Below, piece after piece: positions 24,283-32,873 of a stretch of 64,000 nucleotides of DNA; the stretch's first letter is position 1, and each line of letters begins with the position of its first letter. A program made the position numbers and the translations under genes. Under the pieces are notes generated by a model. The model had not been told where the DNA came from. It ran no database searches and worked only from the letters and a program-made list of their open reading frames with translations. Source of the stretch: Alphaproteobacteria bacterium (GTDB lineage Bacteria > Pseudomonadota > Alphaproteobacteria > Ferrovibrionales > Ferrovibrionaceae); contig CANJGB010000010.1 of the NCBI GenBank assembly GCA_947473805.1, positions 1 through 64,000 on the forward strand, read 5' to 3'.

Positions 24283-25608
24283 ATGACAAAGCTACTCGAA
24301 GGCCTTCAGGTCGAATACCTGCCGGTCGGTGCATTGGTGCCGCGGGCCCGGAATGCCCGTTTACACCCCAAGGAACAGATTCGGGAACTCGCCCGGATTA
24401 TCGAGAACACCGGCGTGATTACGCCGATCCTGGTCGATGAAAACAACATCATCGCCGCCGGGCACGGGCGCCTGGCAGCGGCCAAGCTGCTTGGACGCGA
24501 CAAGGTACCAGTTATCCGACTGTCCGGGCTGGCGCCGGCCCAGATCCGCGCCTTTGTGCTGGCTGACAACAAGATCGCCGAAAAGGCCGGCTGGGATCAG
24601 GGCATGCTAACCATAGAGTTCGAAGCACTGTCGATCGAACTACCCGGACTCGATCTGACGTTGACCGGCTTCGAGACCGCCGAGATCGACCTGGCGCTAG
24701 CCGGCCCCGCGCAGAAGGCCATTACGGAAAAGCCGGTCCCGCCGGTCGCTTCCGGCCCGGCAGTAAGCCAGCCGGGCGACGTATGGCTGTTGGGCGAGCA
24801 CCGGCTGCTCTGCGGCGATGCCACCGATGCCGGCGCCTATGAGTCGGTAATGGACGGTCAGCGTGCGCAGATGGTCTTCACCGATCCGCCTTACAATGTG
24901 CCGATCGATGGTCACGTCTCGGGCAATGGCCAGGTAAAGCACGCCGAGTTCGCCATGGCATCCGGCGAAATGGACGAGGCGGCCTTCACCGACTTCCTCC
25001 GCACCGTGTTCGCTCACCTAGCCGCGAACAGCACTGACGGCTCGATGCACTTCGTCGCCATGGACTGGCGCCACATGTACGAGGTGCTGCAGGCCGGGCG
25101 GGCGGCGTATGCGGAAATGAAGAATCTGTGCGTCTGGAACAAGACCAACGGCGGCATGGGCAGCCTCTACCGCTCCAAGCACGAGCTGTTCTTCGTGTTC
25201 AAGCAGGGCAAGGCGGCGCACGTGAACAATGTCAGCCTCGGCCGCCACGGGCGGAACCGGAGCAATGTGTGGGACTATGCGGGGGCGAACACGTTCCGCA
25301 AGGGCCGGGCTAAGGACCTGGCGGATCACCCCACAGTCAAACCGGTGGATCTGGTGGCTGATGCCATCCTCGACTGCTCGACCCGCAATGGCATCGTGCT
25401 GGACCCGTTCTGCGGCAGCGGTACGACGCTCCTCGCCGCCGAGAAGACGGGCCGGCGGGCGTTCGCGATCGAGCTCGAGCCGAAGTACGTCGATGTCGCC
25501 ATACGGCGCTGGCAGGAAGCGACGGGCTACCGCGCGATGCTCGAAGGCCTCGGCGACACGTTCGAGACGCTGGAAGCAGCTCAGAAGAAGGAGATTGCCA
25601 ATGGCTGA
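24283..25608 (+). CDS. ParB-like domain fused to beta-class DNA methyltransferase
   Basis: 441 residues. The N-terminal ParB/sulfiredoxin domain (YLPVGALVPRARNARLHPKEQ, GVITPILVDENNIIAAGHGR, ADNKIAEKAGWD, about 1-120) leads into a site-specific methyltransferase with the catalytic TDPPYN first and SAM-binding DPFCGSGTTLLAAE last, the beta-class order of N6-adenine or N4-cytosine enzymes. HPTVKPVDL is also typical. GAGG at 24274-24277 suits ATG 24283; GTG 24259 and ATG 24280 are alternatives. Such orphan methylases occur in prophages. No partner restriction enzyme is adjacent. Overlaps the next gene by 8 bp. Confidence 0.9.
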   Translation: MTKLLEGLQVEYLPVGALVPRARNARLHPKEQIRELARIIENTGVITPILVDENNIIAAGHGRLAAAKLLGRDKVPVIRLSGLAPAQIRAFVLADNKIAEKAGWDQGMLTIEFEALSIELPGLDLTLTGFETAEIDLALAGPAQKAITEKPVPPVASGPAVSQPGDVWLLGEHRLLCGDATDAGAYESVMDGQRAQMVFTDPPYNVPIDGHVSGNGQVKHAEFAMASGEMDEAAFTDFLRTVFAHLAANSTDGSMHFVAMDWRHMYEVLQAGRAAYAEMKNLCVWNKTNGGMGSLYRSKHELFFVFKQGKAAHVNNVSLGRHGRNRSNVWDYAGANTFRKGRAKDLADHPTVKPVDLVADAILDCSTRNGIVLDPFCGSGTTLLAAEKTGRRAFAIELEPKYVDVAIRRWQEATGYRAMLEGLGDTFETLEAAQKKEIANG

Positions 25609-26197
25609 CGCACCCAGCGGAAAGAAGCGTAAGGGAAACAGCGGCAGCTACAAGAAAGGGCAGTCCGGTAATCTCAAGGGCAGGCCGCGGAAGTTCGCCA
25701 GGTTCGACACGCCGCAGAGCATTGAGGGGGCCAGGCTGCGGTTCGAGCTGACGATGGACCACATCAAGCCGTTCAAGATCGGCGGCAAGACGATGAACAT
25801 TAGCGGTCTTGAAGCAGTGAACAAGCTCCTCCTGGCCATGGCGCTCAACGGGAATCTCGGGGCGATCAAGTATCTGAAGGAGGAGTACAACCGCATTCAG
25901 GCGGAAAAGCAGAAGGTCCGGGATGCCGATATCGGGCTCGCGATGGACCTGGACCTGGTGCGCGGCATGAGCCAGGAGGAGTTCATCATCAAGTGGCGCG
26001 ACCCCGAGAAGTACTTCCGGGAGAAGGCCGAGGCCCGAGACGAACGCAAGGCGGCCGAGGCATACGAACGGTCCCGGAAAAAGGCTGAAGAATCGTCTTC
26101 CGCTAAATCGGCTGCTGCATCTGACGATGACGCAAGGGCGGGAACTTACCCCGCGTCGGGCGGCATCCGGCCCGATGACGATCCGATGTTGCACTAG
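25601..26197 (+). CDS. DUF5681 domain protein
   Basis: 198 residues. The opening GKKRKGNSGSYKKGQSGNLKGRPRKF is the DUF5681 signature (KGQSGNPKGRP). The middle is helical (NKLLLAMALNGNLGAIKYLKEEYNRIQAEKQ) and the C-terminus is a charged, probably coiled, tail. These genes are commonly found beside phage terminases and ParB-type methylases; the function is unknown, perhaps a small-terminase-like DNA-binding role. It starts within the methylase gene, so it is coupled to it. The expected terminase gene is absent downstream. Confidence 0.8.
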   Translation: MADAPSGKKRKGNSGSYKKGQSGNLKGRPRKFARFDTPQSIEGARLRFELTMDHIKPFKIGGKTMNISGLEAVNKLLLAMALNGNLGAIKYLKEEYNRIQAEKQKVRDADIGLAMDLDLVRGMSQEEFIIKWRDPEKYFREKAEARDERKAAEAYERSRKKAEESSSAKSAAASDDDARAGTYPASGGIRPDDDPMLH

Positions 26198-26252
26198 GAC
26201 TGGACTTCGTCGCTGAACGGAGCGTCCCTTGCCGGGTTGCAGGGGGCGCTCC

Positions 26253-26477
26253 ATGAGACCGGATCAACGCGAACTAGCCAACCGGCTTTTTACGATCATC
26301 ACCGAGGTGCTGGAAGATTCTGCCGTGTGTGCTGTTAAAGGGCAAAGCGCGAAAATTACCGCCGGACAGGCACATACGCTTGCGCGCGAAATACGCAGTG
26401 CCGGACAGAATATCATCGCCTGTGCCGATGCAGCCCTGGTGGTTATTGGCCGTAGCAAGCAGACTTATCGACCCTGA
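26253..26477 (+). CDS. Hypothetical protein
   Basis: 74 residues from ATG 26253 with AGGGGG upstream: RPDQRELANRLFTIITEVLEDSA, AGQAHTLAREIRSAG, IACADAALVVIG. Helical, no transmembrane segment and no recognised family. The coding-like composition and good ribosome site support a real small element gene. About 280 bp of unclear sequence follow before the next supported frame. Confidence 0.45.
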   Translation: MRPDQRELANRLFTIITEVLEDSAVCAVKGQSAKITAGQAHTLAREIRSAGQNIIACADAALVVIGRSKQTYRP

Positions 26478-26755
26478 AACCTGTTTTGATCCGTTGCGTG
26501 GCATAAGGTTCGAACGTGTCGGAACGGCAGACCCATTCGTTGCTGGAATGACAGCAAAAACGCCATGGGATTATCGGCAAATCCACTCGACTGTGGCGGC
26601 GAACGGAGCGTCAGTGTCCATCCCGTAACCGAGGAATGGGTGCTGGAATGTATGCGTGTCGTCGATGGCCACAGGGCCGTTACTGGTGGCCGGAACTGGA
26701 TAACAGGCGGTCTGGGGGAGATACAGGTGGCGAGCCCGAGCCGCACCCTGTGGCG

Positions 26756-27025
26756 ATGGCGCGGCGGATTGTGGCAGCGAACGCGGTAGAATCGCTACAC
26801 GATGGCATGACAGGCGCGGTACAGGTCTTCGTATCGTTGTTCGAGCCGCGTACATACAAGCGCCGCGCCGCTGAGACCCTCCTCTACCTCCGCCATAATC
26901 GCGCGGCCTGCCGCCGGCTCGGAATCAACCACCACCCCGCCGATGCCCGGCTTCTCGCCCATGCCGCCGCATTGCGCCGGCGAGCGGCCGAACTCGGCAG
27001 GCAGGACAGGGAGGTGCGGCCATGA
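26756..27025 (+). CDS. Hypothetical small helical protein upstream of the RecE-like nuclease
   Basis: 89 residues: ARRIVAANAVESLHDGMTGAVQ, then a basic helix-rich part (YKRRAAETLLYLRHNRAACRR) and RAAELGRQDREVRP. Its stop overlaps the nuclease start as ATGA, strong evidence that the end is right. The start is not settled: the frame stays open back to an ATG at 26636, but the added residues are low in coding character. No family recognised. Confidence 0.5.
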   Translation: MARRIVAANAVESLHDGMTGAVQVFVSLFEPRTYKRRAAETLLYLRHNRAACRRLGINHHPADARLLAHAAALRRRAAELGRQDREVRP

Positions 27026-28212
27026 GCGACCGCACGGTGCCCGCCGGTCCGGTCCTGCCGCTCAGGCCCCATCCTCGCCGCAACCGGTCCCTCCCGCGGT
27101 TGGGACGGGCACTGCGGGAGAGTCCGCTGCTGCGGCAGACCCTGACGGAAGCAATCGGATCAGCGAAGGCCGGAACAGGGTTCCAGCCCGGGATCGCCTT
27201 CGACATGCCCGAGGACGAGTACCATGCGGTGCCGGCCCTCTCCTATTCAGGCATCCGCAATCTCCTGATCTCGCCGCTGGACTTCTACCTGCGCTGCCGC
27301 TGGCTGAACCCGGACTTCCGGGATGAGCCGACCGACGCCATGAGCCTCGGCAAAGCCTATCACTGCCGGATCGTCGAAGGCCGGGAGGCGTTTGACCGGC
27401 GGTATGCCGCCGCCCTGGATCCGGCGGACTTTCCACGGGCACTCCGCACGCTGGAGGATATCCGGGCCGCGCTGCCGGAGGAGGGGAGCAAGGGCGGGAC
27501 CAAGACAGCGCTGATCGCCCGGCTGTTTGAACACCGTCCCGACGCCATGGTCTGGGACACGCTGGTGGCCGCCCACGAGGCGCTGAACGCGGACAAGATC
27601 CTGCTGCCGCCGGCGGTGGTGCGGAAGATCGAACTGGCCGCGGCCATGATTGAAAAGCACCCCTATCTCGGAGGCTCGTTCAGCGATGGTCTGCCGGAGG
27701 TATCGGTGTTCTGGACCGATCCCGAACTCGGCCTGCCGATGAAGATGCGGTGCGACTATCTGAAGGCCACCGAGATCGTCGAACTGAAGACCTTCGGCAA
27801 CCCGTTCAACAAATCCATCGACCGGGCTGTGACCTCGGCCATGGCGGCCGGGCGCTACCACGTCCAGGCGATGGTTTATCAGGAGGGCATCGGTGCGGCG
27901 AAGGCCATGATCCGGCAAAGAGGCAGGAAAGGTGTAAGGGGAGAAATCGATCGCTGCTGGCTGGCCCGGTTTGCGGCGACGGAAGCGCATTCTTTCCTGT
28001 TCATCTTCCAGAGCAATGGCCTGGCGCCGGTGGCCCGGGGCTACCGCTACCCGGCGGGACTGAACCAGGAGGCGGCGAAGCTCACCATCAGTCTGGCGAA
28101 GCGGAGCTTTGCCGAACATCGGGACAGGTTCGGAAAGGGTCTCTGGTTAGATGTCGAGCCGATCCGGGACTTCGATGATGCTGAGTTCCCGCTCTGGATG
28201 ACCGAGGCATGA
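27022..28212 (+). CDS. RecE-like PD-(D/E)XK exonuclease (PF12684/DUF3799 type)
   Basis: 396 residues. After a basic N-terminal extension, YHAVPALSYSGIRNLLISPLDFY and MSLGKAYHCRIVE match the phage/plasmid exonuclease family related to RecE. The active-site set is visible: E in LPEVSVFWTD, D in PMKMRCDYLK, and E-x-K in IVELKTF; QAMVYQEG follows as usual. These enzymes resect double-stranded ends for annealing-type recombination. A RecT-like annealing protein is not next to it. Coupled to the small upstream gene (ATGA). Confidence 0.85.
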   Translation: MSDRTVPAGPVLPLRPHPRRNRSLPRLGRALRESPLLRQTLTEAIGSAKAGTGFQPGIAFDMPEDEYHAVPALSYSGIRNLLISPLDFYLRCRWLNPDFRDEPTDAMSLGKAYHCRIVEGREAFDRRYAAALDPADFPRALRTLEDIRAALPEEGSKGGTKTALIARLFEHRPDAMVWDTLVAAHEALNADKILLPPAVVRKIELAAAMIEKHPYLGGSFSDGLPEVSVFWTDPELGLPMKMRCDYLKATEIVELKTFGNPFNKSIDRAVTSAMAAGRYHVQAMVYQEGIGAAKAMIRQRGRKGVRGEIDRCWLARFAATEAHSFLFIFQSNGLAPVARGYRYPAGLNQEAAKLTISLAKRSFAEHRDRFGKGLWLDVEPIRDFDDAEFPLWMTEA

Positions 28213-28270
28213 AAATGCCAGTACCTTGGAATCGATCGCCAGCCGATAGTCTGAACCTCTGGCCACGCAC

Positions 28271-28645
28271 ATGACTCGACGTGTCGTCTGGGCACCGCCG
28301 AATCGGCCCCGGCGCCGAAAGATCGGCCTGCCGAGGGTGAGGGAGCGGCGACAGCTTCGTTCACCTGCCCATCTGAAATGGGTCCGTGGACATGAGTGCT
28401 GCATCGCAGGACGTAACGGGCATCAGTGTCAGGGCCGTATCGAGGCTATGCATGTCCGCACGGGCACTGACGGCGGAATGGGCGTGAAGCCGTCAGATAA
28501 CTGGGCTGTGCCCGGGTGTTCGGCAGCGCACGCAGAGCAGCATAGGATCGGAGAAATAGCGTTTGAGAGGAAATATGAGATCAATTTGAAGATATTGTCG
28601 GCACTCATATGCTCCGCCTCAGCGGTACTCGGCCGAATTCGATGA
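28271..28645 (+). CDS. DUF968/HNH-like phage nuclease protein, C-terminus possibly altered
   Basis: 124 residues. The core HLKWVRGHECCIAGR...CQGRIEAMHVRTG, GVKPSDNWAVPGCSAAHAEQH, IGEIAFERKY has the Cys/His layout of DUF968 and related HNH-fold proteins of lambdoid-like phages (metal-binding C-x-H and a late H-x-x-x-H). The last 15 residues (LSALICSASAVLGRIR) do not look like family termini, so a frameshift near the end is possible. No clear ribosome site before ATG 28271. Confidence 0.65.
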   Translation: MTRRVVWAPPNRPRRRKIGLPRVRERRQLRSPAHLKWVRGHECCIAGRNGHQCQGRIEAMHVRTGTDGGMGVKPSDNWAVPGCSAAHAEQHRIGEIAFERKYEINLKILSALICSASAVLGRIR

Positions 28646-29021
28646 CGGACCATTCTGATTGGGACCAGTGATACTCACGCTGTGCATTGGCCGCTCTCAA
28701 ATGGCAACGATAGAAAGGTTCAGCGCTTCCCACCACATCGTGCCAAGCGAAAGTGCCGGTTTGCGACATTGTGAATAGAAATGTAATGGTGGTCCTTAAG
28801 AAGCTAATCGATGACGCTGTTCTTGTTCTTCGGTGTTTTCTGTTGTTGGTTGGCCATGAGCCATAACAGGATCGCGGATCGTGGTTTGACACCAGTGATG
28901 CAAAGACCACACTCTGTTGCCGCATAAGTCGCAATGCTGACGATGCGACTCGAATTCCCGACGCGATATATGAAGACTATAAATCCCTCAATGTGCTGAT
29001 GATTTTGTCGTGCGTATTAAC
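28646..29021. other. AT-richer intergenic region at the right edge of the island
   Basis: 376 bases between the DUF968-like gene and the 3' end of the glycan operon. A minus-strand open frame (28605-28934) has no domain, an odd amino-acid mix and overlaps the preceding gene, so it is not called. One ATAACAGG copy lies at 28863. No terminator-grade hairpin, tRNA or promoter is obvious. Confidence 0.45.
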
Positions 29022-31106
29022 CTACCGGGTAAATAGACGGTCCCGCAGCAATGGTCGGCGGTAATCCAGATGCATCGTATTCGTCCCGGCCGGGACATCG
29101 AGCGCCATCTGGATCAGGTTCGCTGGCTGGATGGCAATGTTCGTGTTGCCGGTCCGCGCACTCCACCACGGCAGGTAGGGTATATTCACGAGCAGCAGGC
29201 CGCCTTGCCATCCCGAGAGTTCCACCGCCACTCCGTCGCCAGTCCAGCGGGCGCGTACGCTAGCATCGGTGGACGCTTCTGCCGCGGGTAAACTTGGGAG
29301 AACCGACGCTGCCATCACCGCCTTGCCGACCAGGGCTTCACGCTTCAGGACCTCGGTCAATGCTGGGAGGGGGATGTCATCCGGTACCGAGATCACGCCA
29401 GTTGCGGCATAGGCAAGCGGGAAGGGATTTGTCAGGCGGTAGACGAAGGCCGGTGTCGCGGGGCGCAAGATCTGGTCAAGGATCGAGGGCTTCGTCTGCG
29501 TGGCGGGGCCCGAGACTTGGGTTAGCAGATCGGAGCGGAGCGCCCGGTAACTGACGATGTAGCCGACATTGGCGAGGCGCAGCAGGTCGAGATCGGCGAT
29601 GGGCGACATGTCCAGCGGGATGCAGCAGTCCTGGAACGCCGCGTGTTGCCCAAAGCCGGCGATCTCGCGCGTTGGTTTCGGTCCCTGCAGGACGATACCG
29701 TGGGACCAAAAAGCCTGCAGATCGTGATGAATTAGGGTAGCGCCACCGTCGAGCGTCGAGAGACCGGCGCTGGCGAGTCCGTTGGGGTCGATCCGCGAGG
29801 GGATGCCGACGACTCGAGCGGCCGGGTTTTCCCGCCAATCCTGTTCGACCGCATTGGGAATTGAGACCAGGGTGGACAGGTTGCCGCGGGTCACGGTCAG
29901 CAACAGTATCTGCACCTTGAACACGAACAGCATTGCGACGGCGAGGCCGATCGCGCCGCCAACGACGATCCGCGGGATGTGCCACCGTCCGGTCTGTAGG
30001 ATCGCGCAGGCCCGTGCCCCGGCAAATAGCGCGAGCGCGAAGGCGCCGTATTCCCAGTACCAGCGATAGCTGGCGAAGAATGGCAGGCCGAGGCGCGTCC
30101 ATGGCACGGTGGCGAGGAACGGCGGGGCCAGGCCGACGACCAGCGCCGCGCTGGCGGCAAACAGCGAAGTCCGGTCGCGGTACACGGCACCGGCGATAAG
30201 TGCCGCCGCCACGGGCAACACGAAAAGCGGGCCGCCATGGTTGTAGCCGATGGTCGGGCCCAGCATCCAGTCGAGGTGCGGTTTCACCGCCTCCAGCAAC
30301 GTTTGCGAAGGCGCGCCGCCGCGGGCGGACCAGGGCAGCATGTCGGCAAAGGCCAACAGCATCTCGGCATAGTTCGCGACCCACACAACAGAAAGGGCAA
30401 GGAGCGCGAGGAACGCGCGCAGGTCGGACGCGGGACGCGTCCAGAGGCGCAGCGAGAGCGCGCTGACCCAGAGCAGTGGCAGCCAGTAGATCGGGTCGGC
30501 GGTGCCGATATAGAGCGCGCCGAAAGCGGCGAAGAGCGCCCAGCGGCGCGCGAACAGCGCGTAGAGCAGCAGCGGCATGCCGGCCAGCGAGAAGCCGTAC
30601 AGGAAGGTGACGGTGGCCGTGAAGTCGAACCCGACAGCGAACAGCATGCCCAGCGCGAAGGCCACCTCTGCCGTTGCGCCGATTTGGCGGCGGCAGAACA
30701 GATACATGCCCGCGAGTGCCACACCCGATACCGCGAAGCGCAATAGGACGGTCAGCGCCCAGAGCGGCATGACGTGCAGCAGCAGCAGGCGGACGGAGAA
30801 GTATTCGCCGCCGATCCGCCCCAGAGCGTAGCGGTCCACGCCGCCCATGATATCCGGCAGGAAGCGCTGGTTCGCATGCTCGGCGAGATAGGGGAAATAG
30901 CCCTGGAACAGGCGTTCGCCGTCGCCCCATTCGAGCCGGGCCAGCGGGCCGAGCAGGCTTTCGCCCTGGACCAACAGGATCCATAGCACGCCCAGCCTGA
31001 ACAGGACGCCGGCTGAAAACGCGCGTCCTCGCATCGCCCATGCGGCGGCGCCCCAGGCGAGCAGGAAGATCGCCCAAGGCCCCACTGTCAGCAGCAGGGA
31101 GATCAC
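29022..31106 (-). CDS. Large polytopic membrane protein (YfhO/DUF6044-like)
   Basis: 694 residues. About 12 transmembrane helices fill the first two thirds, starting at once with ISLLLTVGPWAIFLLAWGAAAWA, and an extracytoplasmic C-terminal domain with beta-rich sequence (VAVELSGWQGGLLLVNIPYLPWW) follows. The layout recalls YfhO and DUF6044 membrane proteins implicated in glycan modification or lipid-linked sugar transfer. GTG 31104-31106 overlaps the nucleotidyltransferase stop (GTGA), so it is the last gene of the minus-strand operon. Likely transfers or polymerises the sugar at the membrane (inference). Confidence 0.7.
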   Translation of the reverse strand: MISLLLTVGPWAIFLLAWGAAAWAMRGRAFSAGVLFRLGVLWILLVQGESLLGPLARLEWGDGERLFQGYFPYLAEHANQRFLPDIMGGVDRYALGRIGGEYFSVRLLLLHVMPLWALTVLLRFAVSGVALAGMYLFCRRQIGATAEVAFALGMLFAVGFDFTATVTFLYGFSLAGMPLLLYALFARRWALFAAFGALYIGTADPIYWLPLLWVSALSLRLWTRPASDLRAFLALLALSVVWVANYAEMLLAFADMLPWSARGGAPSQTLLEAVKPHLDWMLGPTIGYNHGGPLFVLPVAAALIAGAVYRDRTSLFAASAALVVGLAPPFLATVPWTRLGLPFFASYRWYWEYGAFALALFAGARACAILQTGRWHIPRIVVGGAIGLAVAMLFVFKVQILLLTVTRGNLSTLVSIPNAVEQDWRENPAARVVGIPSRIDPNGLASAGLSTLDGGATLIHHDLQAFWSHGIVLQGPKPTREIAGFGQHAAFQDCCIPLDMSPIADLDLLRLANVGYIVSYRALRSDLLTQVSGPATQTKPSILDQILRPATPAFVYRLTNPFPLAYAATGVISVPDDIPLPALTEVLKREALVGKAVMAASVLPSLPAAEASTDASVRARWTGDGVAVELSGWQGGLLLVNIPYLPWWSARTGNTNIAIQPANLIQMALDVPAGTNTMHLDYRRPLLRDRLFTR

Positions 31107-31918
31107 GGCTTGCGCGCGGCTACGAGCGTGTCGAAAGCGTCGCTCAGCTTGGCGGCCAGGGCCAGCGTGCCTTCGGAACGTGAATCGCCATGTTGTCGTG
31201 AATTGGCGATATCGAGGTCCTTCGGCGTGTCGATGGCGAACCAGAAGCCGTCGATCGGATGGTGCCGTGCCTTGTCCCGGGCAATCAGCGCCTGGTACAG
31301 CTCGATCTCGAAGTTCTGTGTTTTTGCCAGATCGACGGCGTCTAGCGCCGATTTGCGGATCAGCGCGATGCCGGCGTTGACGCGCGCCGGCAGGGCGGCG
31401 CCGCCGGGGCGGGTGGCGACCTGGAAGCCCTGGACGATCGAGTCGCGCGTGAAGCCGACGACTTTCTCGTCCTGCAACACCAGCAGGCCGAACTGCGAGA
31501 CGACTTCGCACGAGGTGAGCGTCACGTCGGCGCCGCTGGCGTCATGCCGGTCGGCCATGCCCGCCACGTCGAAATCGAACAGGGTGTCGCCGTTCACCAG
31601 CAGGAAGCTGTCGTCGGGCAGCAGGTGGCGGACGCGGTCGAGGCGGAGGCCGACCTCGGTCTCCTCGCCGGTCGGGATGGCGTCGATCCGCATGTCGAAA
31701 TCGGTCAGGCTGTTGTCGATAAAGCCCTGAATCAGGTGGCCGCGATAGCCGAGCGGCAGCACGAAATGGCGAAAGCCCTCGGCATAGAGCCGCATGAAGA
31801 TGTACCAGAGGATCGGCTTGCCATGCACGTTGACCAGCGTCTTGGGCATCTGGTCGCCGATGCTGCCCAGGCGCTTGCCTCGTCCCCCGCAGAGTATGAC
31901 CGCCGTGCGTTCTTTCAT
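31103..31918 (-). CDS. Sugar-1-phosphate nucleotidyltransferase (RfbF/HddC-like)
   Basis: 271 residues. The NTP-binding GGRGKRLGSIGDQMPK, sugar-binding GKPILWYIFMRLYAEG and metal-binding NGDTLFDFD are all present. GKPILWxI together with LGYRGHLI is closest to glucose-1-phosphate cytidylyltransferase (RfbF), and a CDP-glucose-dehydratase-like gene lies in the same operon. HddC-type heptose guanylyltransferase is the main alternative. It would activate the sugar at the start of this branch. Confidence 0.8.
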   Translation of the reverse strand: MKERTAVILCGGRGKRLGSIGDQMPKTLVNVHGKPILWYIFMRLYAEGFRHFVLPLGYRGHLIQGFIDNSLTDFDMRIDAIPTGEETEVGLRLDRVRHLLPDDSFLLVNGDTLFDFDVAGMADRHDASGADVTLTSCEVVSQFGLLVLQDEKVVGFTRDSIVQGFQVATRPGGAALPARVNAGIALIRKSALDAVDLAKTQNFEIELYQALIARDKARHHPIDGFWFAIDTPKDLDIANSRQHGDSRSEGTLALAAKLSDAFDTLVAARKP

Positions 31919-31921
31919 GGC

Positions 31922-32860
31922 CTAACCCAGCAGCAAGTCCGCCATCATCGCGACGATGCGCGTACTGTACGCCGGCTCCCCCGTCATAGCGCGCCCCGCG
32001 CGCGCGGTAGCGATAGCTTCCTGGATCGAGGCGCTCATCGGATTGGCCACCTCGACCCGCTTGCCCGCAAAGGCCAGGAATACCCTGAAGCCATTGCCGG
32101 CGGCCTCCTGCTCGCGCCGGATCTCGACGCCATTGACCGCGAACGCGAGTTCCGAACCAGCCAGCGCCGGGTCCTGGGAGAATTCGAAGCGGCAGTGAAC
32201 CGGGCCGAAGTTGGCGTCGAGGTGCCACTGGTCGTCGCCGCGGCGAATATCGATCTTCGTGGGCATGCCGATTTCGGTGCCGGATTTGGCGCCGAGGGTC
32301 AGCAGCAAGGAGAGGGCATGGGGCAACAGATCGACGGCGATCATCTCGCCCTTGTAACCGCCGCGCGTGCGATAGCGGAACACTAACTGCTTCAACGGGC
32401 CGTGCCAGTTGGCGACATCGGCGTAGTTCGCGCCCAGCAATCCAGTGGGATGGTTCACGGCCAGTCGGCCGTCCGCCGCGTCGAACAGGCTCTTTGCCAG
32501 GTCGACAATCGCCTGGCGCGACAGGCCCTGCTGCCAGAGCATCGGCTTCTCGACCAAGATGAACGCGCCGCTGGCGCCTAGCTGCCGGCAATGTTCGGCA
32601 TGCAACTCGGTTGGCGAGCAGATGCTGATAAAAGCCGGACGCTGCGCCGCGAGACCGGCAAGATCGGCCGCGGCGTGAACGGGTATGGCGCATGGCCGGG
32701 CCAGCCGTTCTGCAGTCTCCTGAGCGGATGCAATGGTGCGACCGGTAACGAAAAGTTCGGTACAGCCGCCAGCGGCGATTTCACGGGCATGGACAGCGCC
32801 AATGCCCCGCGCGCCGACGACGCCGGCACTCCACGCCGTAGACAGGTCTGCGCGGGTCAA
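31922..32860 (-). CDS. Gfo/Idh/MocA-like oxidoreductase
   Basis: 312 residues: Rossmann start AGVVGARGIGAVHAREIAAGG, ISICSPTELHAEH and the family EKP motif in FILVEKPM. The C-terminal half is the usual alpha/beta dehydrogenase domain. Start TTG 32858-32860 is the only one compatible with the N-terminus and lies 13 bp past the radical SAM stop. Members oxidise or reduce sugar ring hydroxyls with NAD(P); here probably on the nucleotide sugar or its glycan. Confidence 0.8.
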   Translation of the reverse strand: MTRADLSTAWSAGVVGARGIGAVHAREIAAGGCTELFVTGRTIASAQETAERLARPCAIPVHAAADLAGLAAQRPAFISICSPTELHAEHCRQLGASGAFILVEKPMLWQQGLSRQAIVDLAKSLFDAADGRLAVNHPTGLLGANYADVANWHGPLKQLVFRYRTRGGYKGEMIAVDLLPHALSLLLTLGAKSGTEIGMPTKIDIRRGDDQWHLDANFGPVHCRFEFSQDPALAGSELAFAVNGVEIRREQEAAGNGFRVFLAFAGKRVEVANPMSASIQEAIATARAGRAMTGEPAYSTRIVAMMADLLLG

Positions 32861-32873
32861 ATCGCCTGCCGCG

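Larger units (their letters stand above)
21921..28645. mobile_element. Putative decayed prophage or integrative element
   Basis: Ten or eleven mostly small genes of mobile-element type lie between chromosomal metabolism (left) and the glycan operon (right): DUF3489, QxK nuclease-like, XRE, ParB-methyltransferase, DUF5681, RecE-like nuclease, DUF968/HNH-like. Gaps on both flanks are AT-richer and carry repeats. No integrase, portal, terminase or capsid gene is present, so the limits are inferred from gene content only and the element is probably incomplete. Confidence 0.55.

Noticed and set aside
26565-26789. Plus-strand open frame before the RecE-like nuclease
   Set aside because: Competes with the frame that ends in the ATGA overlap at 27022; its ending is abrupt and no family is recognisable, so it was left as unclear sequence.
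28605-28934. 109-codon minus-strand open frame in the right-edge gap
   Set aside because: No ribosome site, no domain, overlaps the DUF968-like gene and has a Ser/Arg/Thr-rich random-looking sequence.
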